A DNA stretch of 64,000 nt from Ceratopteris richardii. Its lineage: Eukaryota > Streptophyta > Polypodiopsida > Polypodiales > Pteridaceae. The position numbers and the translations under genes are program-made. The first letter of the stretch is position 1, and every line of letters starts with the position of its first letter. Under the pieces are notes generated by a model. The model saw only the letters and a program-made list of their open reading frames with translations. It searched no databases and was not told the DNA's origin. Where the stretch lies: contig CM035407.1 of assembly GCA_020310875.1 (NCBI GenBank), positions 217,899,145 through 217,963,144 of the forward strand, in the 5' to 3' direction. Shown one piece after another: positions 46,761 to 58,241 of the stretch.

Positions 46761-48238
46761 AAGGATATATATAGGAAAAAATAGGACATAGAGAGGTTTT
46801 TAGTCTAATAGAGAGAAATTTCTAAAAGAATATGCATGGAAAACCCTAATGTTCCAAATCAAAGTGCACATGCAAGTGAATCATCAAAACCCTCATCCAC
46901 TGATTCCCTACTTCTACCTAGCCTCAACATCCATAAAAAAACTTGCTCTATTCCATGCGATCAACCCATCCCTTCTTCTCAAGGGACTAATTGTGAGCGA
47001 CTTAGTGAGATCAATTACTCTATAGAGAAATGTGAGAAGCTAACCAAACATGCACCCTTAAGAAAAACTTGATAGAAACATGGAAACAACATGAAGCAAC
47101 TATGGATTTTCAAGGATCAACTTCAACACTACGAATACAAGAGGGCACAAGAACAAAACAAAACCTTAAGAAGCAAGGAGGTAGTGAGGATCAATGGTTA
47201 CGACATGAAAATTCAAAGAGAATACAAGTGTGGATACCCAAATGATTAATGGATGCTCAAAGTCCCCGAAAGTAGGTGTGGATCCAAAGGAAGACAATGG
47301 AGAGAGCAGAGGAGGAAGTAAAGGCTTTAGTCAAAGTAATCTAGACCAAGCCTAGTGAAGCCTCCCACCATGATAAAAGACAATGAAGATCCAAAAAGAA
47401 AAGAAAAATAAAAAAGAAAGGCAAATATACATGGAGAATCAAAACCAAGGATGTAACGTCATAACCAAAATAGACAACATGAAGGAAGGATCAATGTATA
47501 CACCTAGCATGGAGACCAAAGGACAACCAAGAGAAACCAAAATCAGAAAAGTTGCACCAAAATTGCACTCATGCTGAGCTGAATGCATTGAGAGTATAAA
47601 CTATAGGATCACACTACAAGGCCTTGCAGTCGACACACAGATTCCTCAATTTGTTTAATGGTGCACATTTACTTCCAAGGATTAGGAAATAAGTTGTGCT
47701 ATAGTACTCTAGAACTTCTACTAATGCATACTAACAATTGATTTGTCTATGAATGACTTTTATGTTTCCTTTCTAAAATAAAAAATTGAAAACTTGAAAA
47801 TATATATATATAATCAGGAACCATGCTCTACTCATGCATGTGAGAGGGGACCGGTTTACAAAAAAAACAATGATTGACATTGAATTAATTATGCATTCTC
47901 TTTCAAGTGTTGATAGCTTCTTATGACTTTGAAGCAATGCATCAAGAGAAAATCATGAATTTTTCCTCGAAAGTACAATTAAAGCAACAGGTCAATAGTT
48001 TCGAGAGGATCAAATAGCTAGTAACCATCTATTTTTTATCACAATCAGGATTATGGACCAACATCTTCAGTTTTTGGTGATGATATATGACTTCAATGTA
48101 CTACATGAATTACCAAGAACTTTAGATACATGGACAAAATCTAGGATTCATGCATACTTGAAGTGAGCAACTCTATTAACGATCTATGAAGATGTAACTC
48201 AAGCTTGCAAAGAAGGAAAAAAGATTCTATTAAGACCA
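46761..48238. other. Decayed plus-strand coding-like stretch
   Basis: Short frames at 46836-47072 and 47383-47577 are hydrophilic (Ser, Lys, Gln rich) and could be gypsy polyprotein linker. Nothing else recognised; an AT microsatellite lies near 47802-47813. Confidence 0.35.
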
Positions 48239-48930
48239 CTAAAGAGATTGGAAGATTGACAGAAGAGAATGCAACTTGAAAAGTAAACTCGATGCTATAA
48301 AAGAGGCATATGAGAACCTATAGAATGAGAATAACCAAATAAAGAAAGAACATGAATCTATGAAGTTGAAATGGTATATCTTACAAATAGCGGTAAGCTT
48401 TTGGAAACTCAAAGAAAAGTTCATATGGATGAATCAGACTCGTTATACAACAAAAATAGAGAATCGATGACCCTAGTCTTATTGAACCAACCAATAGAGG
48501 TACCAAAAACAACGAGTGATGAAATTCAAGAGCTAAAAGCACAAATAGAAAGGTATGTCGATCAGCTCAAGCAGGAGATCTTATGAGTACAGTGGGAGTC
48601 AAAATACATACAAGAAACAATGGAGGTAAGAAATAAATTGAAGGAAGCAATTGCTAAGTATATAGAGCAATGCAAACAAGATGTAGATTAGCTAGCTATC
48701 GTATTTAAGCGCAAAATAAAAGTGAAGGAGTGCTCAAGGACGTAGGGGAACAAAAGAAGGAGAAAGATCACATAAATGTAGAGTTAAAAGCCAAAGTGAC
48801 ACAACTTGAAAGTAATCAAAAGGATCAACTAACAAACATGGGGACACCAATCGTGCAAAGAATTCATCTGACTACTAAGGAGAGTGAGGTATGCCCTCTT
48901 TCTCCCCCCATCGTTCATTCACTCATATGA
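48239..48930 (+). pseudogene. Coiled-coil-like protein fragment
   Basis: Frames at 48371-48586 and 48730-48930 have heptad-like Leu/Ile with many Lys and Glu (SDEIQELKAQIERYVDQLKQ; EKDHINVELKAKVTQLESNQ), separated by stops. The family is unknown; it could be a gag-like or accessory coiled-coil of the third gypsy type or a host gene fragment. Confidence 0.4.
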
Positions 48931-48935
48931 GATGA

Positions 48936-49740
48936 AGAAGAGTTACATTTTTCCCAAAATACAGCCTTCACAAACTTGTTTATGAGCTGCCTCAAGTTTG
49001 AGGAGAGAGGACACCATTTCAAATTTCTACATGCATAGAAAACTATCAAAATTTAGATGACCAAAGCATGTATGCCAAAGCTTTGCATCAAAGATAATCT
49101 GAGAATCTTGAAGTGCACATGCTGCATCATTCATAAATTTTGCATAATCTACGAGCTTATACAACTCATGACATAAAATTCCAGAAGCAATAATAACATC
49201 GATATTTGACGGATCATGCATTGTACATCTATCATCAATAAATTTCATAACCAAGCCGGTCTTGGCTACTAGTGAAAGTGATAGCAGGTTTTTCTTGATC
49301 ATTGGCACAAACAAAGCATCTAATAATGTGAAAGAACTACCATGAGCAGTAGTTAGAATGATCTTACCAACTCCCATTATAGGATAAGAGGAGTCGTTAG
49401 CGCATGTGATAGTATTCTTTGTAGGGATAGGCTCAAGTGAACTGAAGAAATTCTGTTGGGAGGTAATATGTTTGGTTTCCCTACTCTCAAAGCACTAAAC
49501 ATCTGAGTCTACTATAGATATACAATAATCATGGAAAGATGGTTCATAAGTAAAAGTAGTAGTAAACACACATTTTTCATTCTACACAAGATTAACAAAC
49601 TTTGTTTTAGGTGTATAGGTCTCTACAACAACCATTCTAGCCTCTTTTTTCTTTGCCTCTTTTGCAACCAATTTTGGACAACTCTTTATGACATTATCAT
49701 TTCCTTTATAGTATTTGCAAAATAATTTTTGCGTTTCTAA
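48936..49740 (-). pseudogene. Copia fragment (knuckle to pre-integrase)
   Basis: Reads right to left: zinc-knuckle region FCKYYKGNDNVIKSCPKLVA (second Cys is Tyr) at about 49725-49660, then GKIILTTAHGSSFTLLDALF, MIKKNLLSLSLVAKTGLVMK, KLWHTCFGHLNFDSFL (49377-49027) and the CEGCILGKM block to 48936. It matches the inner copia (56.3-57.0 kb) closely, so it is a partial copy of that family without LTR, gag, RT or RNase H. Frameshifts near 49378 and 49490. Confidence 0.85.
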
Positions 49741-50111
49741 TCATGATGGCCAGATGATTAGAAGACTTTAGAGAGAACTCTAGATGGTGACTAGGTAAGG
49801 CCTATAAATAGGCTAGGATGTGAGTCCAAGGTATGTCATTCTTGGCTTCTCACATTTGGTATGAGAGCTTAGAGAGCTCTCTTTTCTCATGCATTTTTCT
49901 CTGTTCCCTTGGCTCGATGGGTGTGGATATGGTGAGGAATGAGTGTTCCAAGGGGGTATGCAAACATTGAGAGCTTTTTCTCATGCATCGATAGCTTCAT
50001 AAGCCCATGGTGAGCTCTAGTGTGAGGTAAGTATGTTTGAGAGAAATCTCAAAGCCTCTTTTCTTTGATGGTTAAAGAGATATAATATGCGATAAGGGGG
50101 GGGGTGATCTG
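49741..50111 (+). other. Orphan LTR end and copia-type leader
   Basis: CCTATAAATAGGC at about 49801 is TATA-like, and TGGTATGAGAGC (49857-49868) is one base from the copia primer site, so 49741-49856 is probably the end of a plus-strand LTR and 49869 on its leader. No coding region follows because the outer copia starts at 50112. Confidence 0.55.
49857..49868 (+). promoter_or_regulatory. Orphan copia-type primer-binding site
   Basis: TGGTATGAGAGC; consensus TGGTATCAGAGC with one change. It is preceded by ACAT, compatible with an LTR end in CA plus two bases. Confidence 0.6.
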
Positions 50112-50715
50112 TGAAGAGATGGATTTGTAGTTGATGAAGATGAAGTGGTCCTGCAAAAACCTTGCACTACACCAGCCAAATTCACTCCAGAGATATGTGG
50201 TGGGCTCTTTTAGCTTGCCAAAGGATGCATTAGACACCCTATGTACCTTGGACCATCACTCTCAAAAAGTTGAATTAAAACAGAGAAGTTGGAGTATATT
50301 CAAGAGCCCAAAAACTTACTAGTAGTACTTGCTGATACATATGTGTGCCTTGAAACCACACCTTGACATGGCATAGAGCTCAGCTCTTGGAAGTCTTCTC
50401 TTAACCATGACTAAAACTACCATGTATTTTATAGTTGATCTTGGGAGCCTAACTTCCTACAATCACTCTCCAATATATTAGTGATTGATTTGATTCTCCA
50501 ACTACCTTCAATCATAAATTCATGGCTTCGCTTTCCTCTTTTGATCAAGTTACTCAACCACTTTAGATTCTTTCACTTTTACATCAAGTAAACGCTTCAA
50601 AAGTTATAAGAGGTAGTTCACAAGTGAACTTTACATTGTCTTCACTTTACGGCTTCTTCTATGACTTTGTGAGACTCAAGCCGATACTTAGGCTTGTCAT
50701 AGACTTGCTTCAACA
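50112..50715 (-). repeat. 3' LTR of the outer copia (internally deleted)
   Basis: 604 bp. In element orientation it starts TGTTGAAGCAAG and ends CTCTTCA. It matches the right LTR at both ends but lacks about 660 bases that the right LTR holds at 60330-60990; the deletion junction is near 50318-50332. Confidence 0.87.
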
Positions 50716-50726
50716 GCTTCCCCTCA
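50716..50726 (-). promoter_or_regulatory. Polypurine tract of the outer copia
   Basis: Element-strand TGAGGGGAAGC directly before the 3' LTR; the usual priming site for plus-strand DNA. Confidence 0.75.
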
Positions 50727-50747
50727 AGCCAAGTATGCTTGAGGTCT

Positions 50748-52127
50748 TCAATCCTCCAAGATTACCTGCAAACCTATCATAGCCTTGAATTTGCAAAGCT
50801 TTGTACCACCCAATGCTTTGGCTAGAATATCTGCACATTGTTGATGAGTGGACACATACGATATTTGAATCTCCTTGCTCACAATCTTCTCTCTTACATA
50901 GTGATAATGAACTTCAATATGTTTAGTCCTTGCATGAAAAAGTGGATTAGCAGCTAAGTGAATAGAACTCATATTGTCACCAAAAATAATTGGAGTCCCA
51001 AATTCCAATCCAAGATTTGTGAATAGTTTCTTCATCCACATAGCTTCTTGAGTAGCTATGGCAAGACCTTTGTATTTAGCTTCAATAGAAGATAGAGCAA
51101 CTGTGGGTTGCTTCTTGGATGAACATGAAACAAGTTTTGAACGTGCAAAGGTAAGATAACCTGAGGTGCTCCTTCTGTCTTCCTTGAAGCCAGCCCAATC
51201 TGCATTAGAGAACAATTTCAAACTTAATTTAGATACATAAGGGTAATATAGCCCCTCATTCATTGTCCCTTTGAGATATCTAAGTATCTTCTTGGAAGCC
51301 TCCATGTGAGGTTCCTGGGTGTGTGCATAAATTGACTTAGCACACACACTATAACATATATCAACCCTTGTCAATGTGGCATACTTCAAACTGCCCACAA
51401 GGCTTTGATAACATGTCACATCTTCTATGATTTCACATTCATGTGAGATCAATTTATGATTAACCTCCATTGGAGTACCTATAATCCTAAAATCTTGCAT
51501 CTTAAATTTTGCCACCATGTCTTTAATGTACTTTCTTTGAGTAAGAAACAAACCATGAACTTTGTAGACAACTTCTAATCCTAGGAAGTAGGTAAGTGAA
51601 CCCAAATCACTTATCTTGAATTCTTCTCTCATCTCTTCTTTGATTCTCTTCATGCCATCTATATCATTTCTTGTAAGTATAATATCATCTACATACACAC
51701 ACAAATAGATGACTTCAGAATTACTCCTTTTTATGAATAGTGATGGATCTGCCTTGCTGGGTTGAGATCCTTTGTCTTGCAAGAATGAGACAAGCCTATG
51801 ATTCCAAGCCCTTGGAGCTTTTTTGAGTCCATATAAAGCTTTATTAAGTTTACATGCATAATCAGGATATATGTGATTCTCAAAACCAGGTGGTTGTGCC
51901 ATATATACCTCTTCCGTTATCCATCCATTAAGAAATGCCATTTTTACATCCAACTGAAGTATCTTCCAATTGTTGGAAGAGGCAATACCAAGCAAAACCT
52001 TAATAGTAGGCATCTTTGCCACAGGAGAGAAGGTCTCCTCATAATCAATTCCCTGAGTTTGTGTAAAGCTTTTTGCCACAAGCCTTGCCTTATACCTGTT
52101 AATGGAGCCATCTAAGTTCTTCTTCAA
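50748..52127 (-). CDS. Copia reverse transcriptase and RNase H (459-residue open frame)
   Basis: Longest open frame in the window and the best-kept protein. RT blocks in order: NRYKARLVAKSFTQTQGIDY (about residues 10-30), LQLDVKMAFLNGWITEEVYM (57-77) with the first catalytic Asp, KLNKALYGLKKAPRAWNHRL, and LCVYVDDIILTRNDIDG near residue 145 with YVDD intact. Later come SDLGSLTYFLGLEV, GSLKYATLTRVDICYSV, then RNase H: FSNADWAGFKEDRRSTSGY with its Asp near residue 310, AKYKGLAIATQEAMW with its Glu, IFGDNMSSIHLAANPLFHA and TKHIEVHYHYVREK, ending CADILAKALGG. The true frame continues upstream to 52292 but for one stop near 52133. It replicates the element in the family; here expression would need the stop to be bypassed. 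Confidence 0.92.
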   Translation of the reverse strand: MKKNLDGSINRYKARLVAKSFTQTQGIDYEETFSPVAKMPTIKVLLGIASSNNWKILQLDVKMAFLNGWITEEVYMAQPPGFENHIYPDYACKLNKALYGLKKAPRAWNHRLVSFLQDKGSQPSKADPSLFIKRSNSEVIYLCVYVDDIILTRNDIDGMKRIKEEMREEFKISDLGSLTYFLGLEVVYKVHGLFLTQRKYIKDMVAKFKMQDFRIIGTPMEVNHKLISHECEIIEDVTCYQSLVGSLKYATLTRVDICYSVCAKSIYAHTQEPHMEASKKILRYLKGTMNEGLYYPYVSKLSLKLFSNADWAGFKEDRRSTSGYLTFARSKLVSCSSKKQPTVALSSIEAKYKGLAIATQEAMWMKKLFTNLGLEFGTPIIFGDNMSSIHLAANPLFHARTKHIEVHYHYVREKIVSKEIQISYVSTHQQCADILAKALGGTKLCKFKAMIGLQVILED

Positions 52128-53315
52128 TTTTTAGATCCACCTTGAGCCTATCAATTTCATTGTTGGAGAATTGGGAAACAACTCCCAAGTGTTATTCTCC
52201 TCAAGAGCTTCAATTTCTTCTTCCATTGCATGCCTCCATTCTGATTTCTTCTTTGCTTCCTCAAATGTTGAAGGTTCCTCTTGATTTATCTCCTATGCTA
52301 GATAGATTGAATGTTTAGTGACTAGAGAAGTATCAAACCCATACCTTTCTGGCTTTATTTTCTCCCTCATGGACCTTCTTAGGCCATGATGTGATGATTC
52401 TACCTCTTGTCCAAGTTCTTGCATTTTTGCTTTACCTTTATACTTCCACATTTTGTTTTTTTCATACTGAGTTGCTTCATCATCTTTTGAGGTATTGTGT
52501 TCTTCAACTTTAGAATAATTATCCTTAACAAGTTTTGGAAAATCTTCTTCAAGATCGTAAGGTCGGTTGACCTTTCTACATGAATCTTCATACCAAGAAC
52601 TATTCTCATCAAATAGTACATCTCTACTCACCAAGAATCCTTTGGTTGTTGGGTTGTATAATCTGTAGCCCTTTTGACTGTTGTCATATCTAATTAATAC
52701 ACACCCTTCTGCTTTGGCATCCATCTTGCCTCTAACCTGTGAAGGAACATGAGCAAAAGCAACACATCAAAAAATCTTACAATGATCCAAGCTTGGTCTT
52801 CTTCCATTCCAAGGCTCATATGGTGTCATGCCATCAAGTGATTTTGAAGGTAACCTGTTAGTCAAATATGTGGCTATGGATACAACCTCAGCCCATAAGT
52901 AATTAGGTAAGTGCTTTTCATTTAGCATAGACCTTGCAACTTCAACAATTGTCCTATTCCTTCTTTCTGCCTCTCCATTTTGCTCAGGAGTGTACCTTGT
53001 AGTGATCTCTCTTTTGATTCCTTTTTCTTGAAGAAAGAAGTCAAAATCATGGGAGAAGTAATCTCTCCTCCATCTGATCTTAGCCTTTTTAGTGTTTTAC
53101 CTGTTTGATTCTCCACAAGAGCCAAATATCTTTTGAAGCATGAAAAGACTTCATCTTTGTGTTTCATAAAGTGTAATATAGTCCACCTACTACAATCATC
53201 AATGAAGGAGACATAATACCTTGATCCAGATATTGAAGCATCCTTGCTAGGTCCCCATACATCTGTATGAACCAACTCCAAGACATCTCTATGCATATAT
53301 CCCTTCTTCATGAAT
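52128..53315 (-). pseudogene. Outer copia integrase and linker
   Basis: From the right: FMKKGYMHRDVLELVHTDVW (53310-53260) has the first catalytic Asp, and KRLRSDGGEI near 53080 the second. A frameshift near 53020 is followed by EQNGEAERRNRTIVEVARSM with the Glu, then LPNYLWAEVVSIATYL, and after a stop near 52770 KAEGCVLIRYDNSQKGYRLY (52724 on), the end of integrase. 52600-52128 is the variable acidic linker and SEWRHAMEEEIEALEENNTW, just before RT. All three catalytic residues can be seen but not in one frame. Confidence 0.88.
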
Positions 53316-53547
53316 TGTTGGAGATAGATGTCTGTGGAAGCACGCGAACAGCACAAGGAAGAAGAAGAAGCTTGGAGCACAAACACACACTACTGAATGT
53401 ATTACTAGAGAATGTACAAAGATAAGTAGCCCATTAGGGCAATAGGCTTATATACAAGCCGGGGGAAAAAAACCTCCTAAAGAGGGAAAAAAAGTGCCCC
53501 GGTGGTCCTAGTGTGTTCACACACATCACTTCCTAAATATATAAACA
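53316..53547 (-). repeat. 3' LTR of the inner copia
   Basis: 232 bp; plus-strand text starts TGTTGGAGATAG and ends TATATAAACA, where its partner ends TATATCAACA. It includes GGCTTATATACAAGCC, TATA-like on the element strand. Confidence 0.9.
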
Positions 53548-53561
53548 AATCTCCCCTGGGA
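53548..53561 (-). promoter_or_regulatory. Polypurine tract of the inner copia
   Basis: Element-strand CCCAGGGGAGATT adjoining the 3' LTR. Confidence 0.7.
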
Positions 53562-53621
53562 GTGATGCGGAGAAAAAGGAGTTGGCACTCATGTATAAGG
53601 AAGTGCCAAGCTATGTGGAAA

Positions 53622-55276
53622 TCACTCCACAAAAGGAAGTAAGCCCAAAGCTTTGCGGAAAGCTTCAAACTTCTCCCTAGGCAGAGCCTTCGTGAAAAGG
53701 TCTGCTATGTTCTCCTGCGTGGGCACATATGCCAAGATGATCTCCCCAGCAGATAACCTCTCCCTGACATAGTGATAATGCACCTCAATGTGCTTAGTGA
53801 AAGCATGGAACATAGGGTTCCTCGCAACTACCAATGCGCTCTGACTGTTAGTGAAGATGGTGGTGGCAGAAGAGTGGCCAACACCTAAATCAGGCATAAG
53901 GCATCTGAGCCACACACACTCAATAGTCGCTGTGAAAGCTGCCCTATACTTAGCCTCAAAACTGGAAGTGGCCACAGTAGGCTGCTTCTTACTCAACCAA
54001 GATATACATGAGCTACCAAGCATGAAACAAAAACCACTGGTGGACACATGAGTGTCATAGCAACCAGCCCAATCTGAGTCAGAAAAAGCATGCAAATCTG
54101 GCGGTAGTGATCCCCCCTTGGGATAAAACAACCCAAGTAGCCGAGTACCACTCAAGTAGCGAAAGATGCGCTTAACCGCCTTCCAATGCGTGACTCTTGG
54201 GCAATGCATAAACCTGCTCATCAGTGAGACAGCAAATTGAATATCTGGCCGAGTAATGCATAAGTAAATCAAGCATCCAACAGCCTGCTGATAGAGAACA
54301 ACATCAAATGCATCTCCAACATCATGAAGACTCAATCGTAAACCTGTCTCCATAGGAGCGGCAATAGGCTTACATTCTTCAAGGCCAAAACGTTGCAATA
54401 ATGTTCCAATATATTTCGTTTGACACAAAGCCATTCCACCATCAACTTGCATAATTGAATGCCCAAATAGTGATGCAAATGCCCCAAATCAGACATCTCA
54501 AATGAGGCATGCAAATCAGCCTTGAAATCAGCAAGATGCTTCTCAGTAGGACTAGTGAGCAGCATGTCGTCATTATAGACAACAATGATCAGAAGCACAT
54601 CTTTAGCACACTTAACATATAAGGTGCTTTCAGTTGGACTCTTCTCAAAACCATGTGCAACCAGATAGGCATGTATCTTCTCATACCAAGCACGTGGTGC
54701 TTGCTTTAAACCATATAATGCCTTCTTTAACCTGCACACCTGGTTTTCATGCCCTTTCTACACAAAGCCACGGGGCTGAAAAACGTACACTTCTTCATGC
54801 AAGTCACCATTCACAAATGCTGTTTTAATGTCCAACTGATGTACATTCCAACCATGATGGGCTGCTAGTGCACAAATGCTCCGAACAGTAGTAATATGGC
54901 ATGTAGGTGCAAAGGTCTCATCAATATCAATGCCTCTTTCCTACGCATAACCCTTTGCAACAAGCCTAGCCTTATACCTGTCAACTGTACCATCAGGTTT
55001 ACGCTTCAACTTGTATACCCACTTAGTGCCAATGGCCTTCTTGCTAGGAGGTAAGTCACATAAAGACCATGTACCATTCTTCATTATAGCATCATATTCA
55101 GATTGCATAGCAGCCATCCAATTTTCTGAATTCTGTGCTTCATCAAAAGAAACAGGCTCATTCTCATCACAGAGACTGGACGCAGCCATAGCATAGCAAT
55201 CTGATGCAAAGGAGGCACTATGAGATCCAGAATGAGTACGATATGATAAAGGTGCATCTAATTTGTTGTCACGCAA
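53622..55276 (-). pseudogene. Inner copia reverse transcriptase and RNase H
   Basis: From 55276: FDEAQNSENWMAAMQSEYDA, GTKWVYKLKRKPDGTVDRYK, RLVAKGYA, a stop near 54941, then HQLDIKTAFVNGDLHEEVYV. 54739-54332 gives LKKALYGLKQAPRAWYEKIH and IIVVYNDDMLLTSPTEKH: the YVDD motif reads YNDD, a change at the second position, with both Asp kept. After a frameshift, 54452-53622 gives KYIGTLLQRFGLEECKPIAA, FSDSDWAGCYDTHVSTSGF, TIFTNSQSALVVARNP (the usual NQSA Asp position differs) and ADLFTKALPREKFEAF at the end. Two breaks and two altered motif residues. Confidence 0.88.
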
Positions 55277-56620
55277 AGTCTACACCAGCCATTTTGGCAT
55301 AGTTTTTGCCTGCTCAATATAAGCTCTCTCATCAACAAGTGCATCATGTAAATCTGCATCAGAAATGGAATGATCTACATCATCATATGAAACCTGCAAA
55401 GGCTGAGAAGTTGCCTCATTAGGACCAGCACTAGACTGTCCAGTTGTAAAAAGAGGCATCAAAGTATCATACATGTCTTTAGAGCTAATAGATGTCTCCT
55501 TAGTACATGAAAGCAATGGCTGAATAGCATCTTCCACAAAGACAACATCACGGCTAACCAGAATGCATTTAGTCTATGGATGATACAGACGATAGCCTTT
55601 ACTTTCAGAATTGTACCCAACAAAAATACATTTTACTGCCTTATCATCCAATTTTATGCGATGTTTTTCAGACACTAGTGCATATGCCAAACAACCAAAA
55701 ACACGCAGATGAGCAACAGATGGCTTCTAGTCATGCCAAGCCTCATATGGAGTGATAGACTGCAGCGCTTTAGTGAGATACCTGTTCAGTACATATGCTG
55801 CACACATGACAGCCTCAAGCCACAAACTATGTGGTAAAGGCTGACTCTTGACCATGCACCTCGCCATCTCCATGAGTGACCTGTTCTTTCGTTCAGGAAC
55901 TCCATTCTTTTGAGATGTATACAACACTATACACTGGTGTTCAATCCCATGTTCAGCTAGAAATGCAATAAAATCAGAAGACATATATTCCCCCGCTCGA
56001 TCAGAATAGAGGGTGCCCATTTTACATGCTGACAGATTTTCAGCCAAAACCAAAAATTGTTTAAAGCACATGAACACTTCAGACTTTACTTTGAGTGGAT
56101 ATACCCATGCATGCCTGGAAAAATCATCAATGAAAGTCACGAAGTAAAGGTAATTTCCAAAAGAGGGTGTCTGCATAGGACCACAGACATCACCATGTAC
56201 AAGCTGCAATTTCTGTGTAGCCCGAACTGAACCATCTTTTGGAAAGGAGGAATGCTACATTTTGCCCAAAATACAACCTTCACAAACATGTTTTCCAGGT
56301 GCCTCAAGTTTGGGCAAAGAGGACACCATTTCAGATTTCTGCAGGCGTAGCAAACTAGCAAAATTCAGATGACCAAAGCGTGCATGCCAAAGCTTTGCAT
56401 CTGACATAGCTTGCGAATCATGAACTGCACATGCCAAATCATTCACAGATCTTTCATAGTCTACGAGCTTATACAGCCCACGACATAAAATGCTAGAAGC
56501 AATAATAACATCGCCATTTGACAGATCATGAACTGTACATCTGTCATCAACAAATTTCACAACCAAGCCAATCTTGGCTAATGCAAAAACTGATAACAGA
56601 TTCTTTTTGATCCCTGGCAC
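55277..56620 (-). pseudogene. Inner copia pre-integrase, integrase and linker
   Basis: 56620-56255 is the GAG_pre-integrase part (KKNLLSVFALAKIGLVVKF, KLWHARFGHLNFASLLRL, HVCEGCILGKM), ending in a stop. 56209-55727: QLVHGDVCGPMQTPSFGNYL with the first catalytic Asp, GTLYSDRAGEYMSSDFIAFL with the second, NGVPERKNRSLMEMARCMV with the Glu, and AYVLNRYLTKALQSITPYEA. A stop near 55727, then linker 55720-55277 (MEDAIQPLLSCTKE, MYDTLMPLFTTGQSS). The same segments occur in the plus-strand copia at 15.1-17.65 kb and the fragment at 48.9 kb. Confidence 0.88.
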
Positions 56621-57886
56621 AAATAAAGCATCTCATAAGGTGAAAGAACTACCATCAACAGTAGTCAGAATGATCTTACCAACTTCCATAACAGGATAAG
56701 AGGAGTTGTTGGCGCATGTGACAATATTCCCTGTAGGGGCAGACTCGAGTGAAGAGAAGAAACTGCGTTGCGAGGTAATATGTTTGGTCGCCCCACTATC
56801 AAAGTACCAAACATCTGAGTCCACTACAGACATGCACTGCTCATGAGAGGATGGGTCAAAATTGCAAACAGTATTTAACGCCCATTCTTCTTCCTGCACA
56901 AGATTAGCAGACTCTATTTTTGGTGTAGAGGCTTCTGCAACAACCATTCCAGTCTCCTTTTTCTTTGCCTCTTTTGCAGCCAGTTTTGGACACTTCTTTA
57001 TGATATGATCATTCCCCTTACAGTACTTGCAAAACAATTTCTGCTTTTTTTATTTCTTCTCATCTTTATCCTGGTTCTTCAAATGTGCAGCATTTGCAGA
57101 TTTCTGCTTACTAGTAGAAGAGCTCCATTTTCCTTTGCCCTTCTGACTAGCCAGGAAAGCTTGATCTGCAACACGCATAATGGACATGTTCTGCTTGGAC
57201 TGATCTTCCTGCAATAGAATAGAGACTAACTCCTCAAATGACAAGGCATTTGGATTGCCTTTCATCATCAACCGAAGAGTAGAAGCAAAACTCTGATATG
57301 AATCAGGAAGACCATTCAAAATGGTCTGCACAAGTGAGCTATCTTGTATAACCTCATGAGCAGAAATTAACTGTTCCTTTAAGTCTTTGATCTTTGTTAG
57401 GAAACTGTCCATAGAATCACCTTCATTCATGTGCTCACTCTCCAACTGTTTTCGAAGGTAAGCAACACGAGCCTCATTCCTAGCTTGGTACAATGTGGTA
57501 AGTATATCCCAAGCATCCTTAGCTGTTCTGCAAGAGCGAATATGAGGAATAATGGCACGTTTGATAGACAAAGCTATCAATGCATGTGCCTGGGCATCTC
57601 TGTCAACCCAACGAATATGCTCTGCAGTAGGTGCAGCAGAAACAGCAGCACGAATAAGAATCTGCACAATATCATCTTCGACACCATCTTCATCAGCTCG
57701 ACAACCTATATTCGCAGTACCTATTGTTACAGGTGTAACAAGACATCTTTCAACACCCTATACAATGTTCCATAATCCTTTTGCAACCAATACATGTCGC
57801 ATCATATAATCCCATAATGGGTAGTTGGTACCATCCAACTTATCCTCAACAGCCAACATACGGAATACATCACTACTTTTAGCCAT
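56621..57886 (-). pseudogene. Inner copia gag, zinc knuckle and protease
   Basis: The likely start is the ATG at 57886 (MAKSSDVFRMLAVEDKLDGT), 342 bases after the primer site. Gag continues, after a stop near 57760, through KDAWDILTTLYQARNEARVA and LISAHEVIQDSSLVQTILNG (57667-57050), the UBN2-type gag fold. A stop near 57048 precedes the CCHC knuckle FCKYCKGNDHIIKKCP at 57034. DVWYFDSGATKHITSQRSFF at about 56810 is the protease active site with D-S-G-A intact. The end is GKIILTTVDGSSFTL. Confidence 0.88.
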
Positions 57887-58227
57887 GGCCGGTGACTAAA
57901 ATACCTTGATGCAGAAAATTGACTGTATCTCAAAAAGTTGAATGGAACTACCCAGACAAGTTCTGCTAAACCTGTAGCAGACTTCGAGATGCTTATACTG
58001 GCGAAGAGAAATAGGTATATACCTTTGGCATAAAAAGATGAAATAGCATGCACAAGCGATGCGATAGTGCGTTCGGAGGCCGAAACGAGCTCAGATTACG
58101 ATTTCGGCACCACAAAGCGAACCTGTTTTGGTCTCGAAAACACCCGGAGTGTGCTCACCCAAATTCGTACGATTCTGAGACTACAAACGGAGGAGTGTCG
58201 ACGGCACCCTAGATGAAGCAACGACCT
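57887..58227 (-). other. Leader of the inner copia
   Basis: Noncoding 340-base leader between primer site and gag ATG. The plus-strand copia leader at 15354-15600 is similar. Confidence 0.7.
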
Positions 58228-58239
58228 GCTCTGATACCA
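58228..58239 (-). promoter_or_regulatory. Primer-binding site of the inner copia
   Basis: Element strand TGGTATCAGAGC, exact match to the plant initiator-Met-tRNA primer sequence, two bases from the LTR. Confidence 0.93.
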
Positions 58240-58241
58240 AT

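Noticed and set aside
49531-49725. Plus-strand 64-residue frame
   Set aside because: It is the antisense of the copia zinc-knuckle region.
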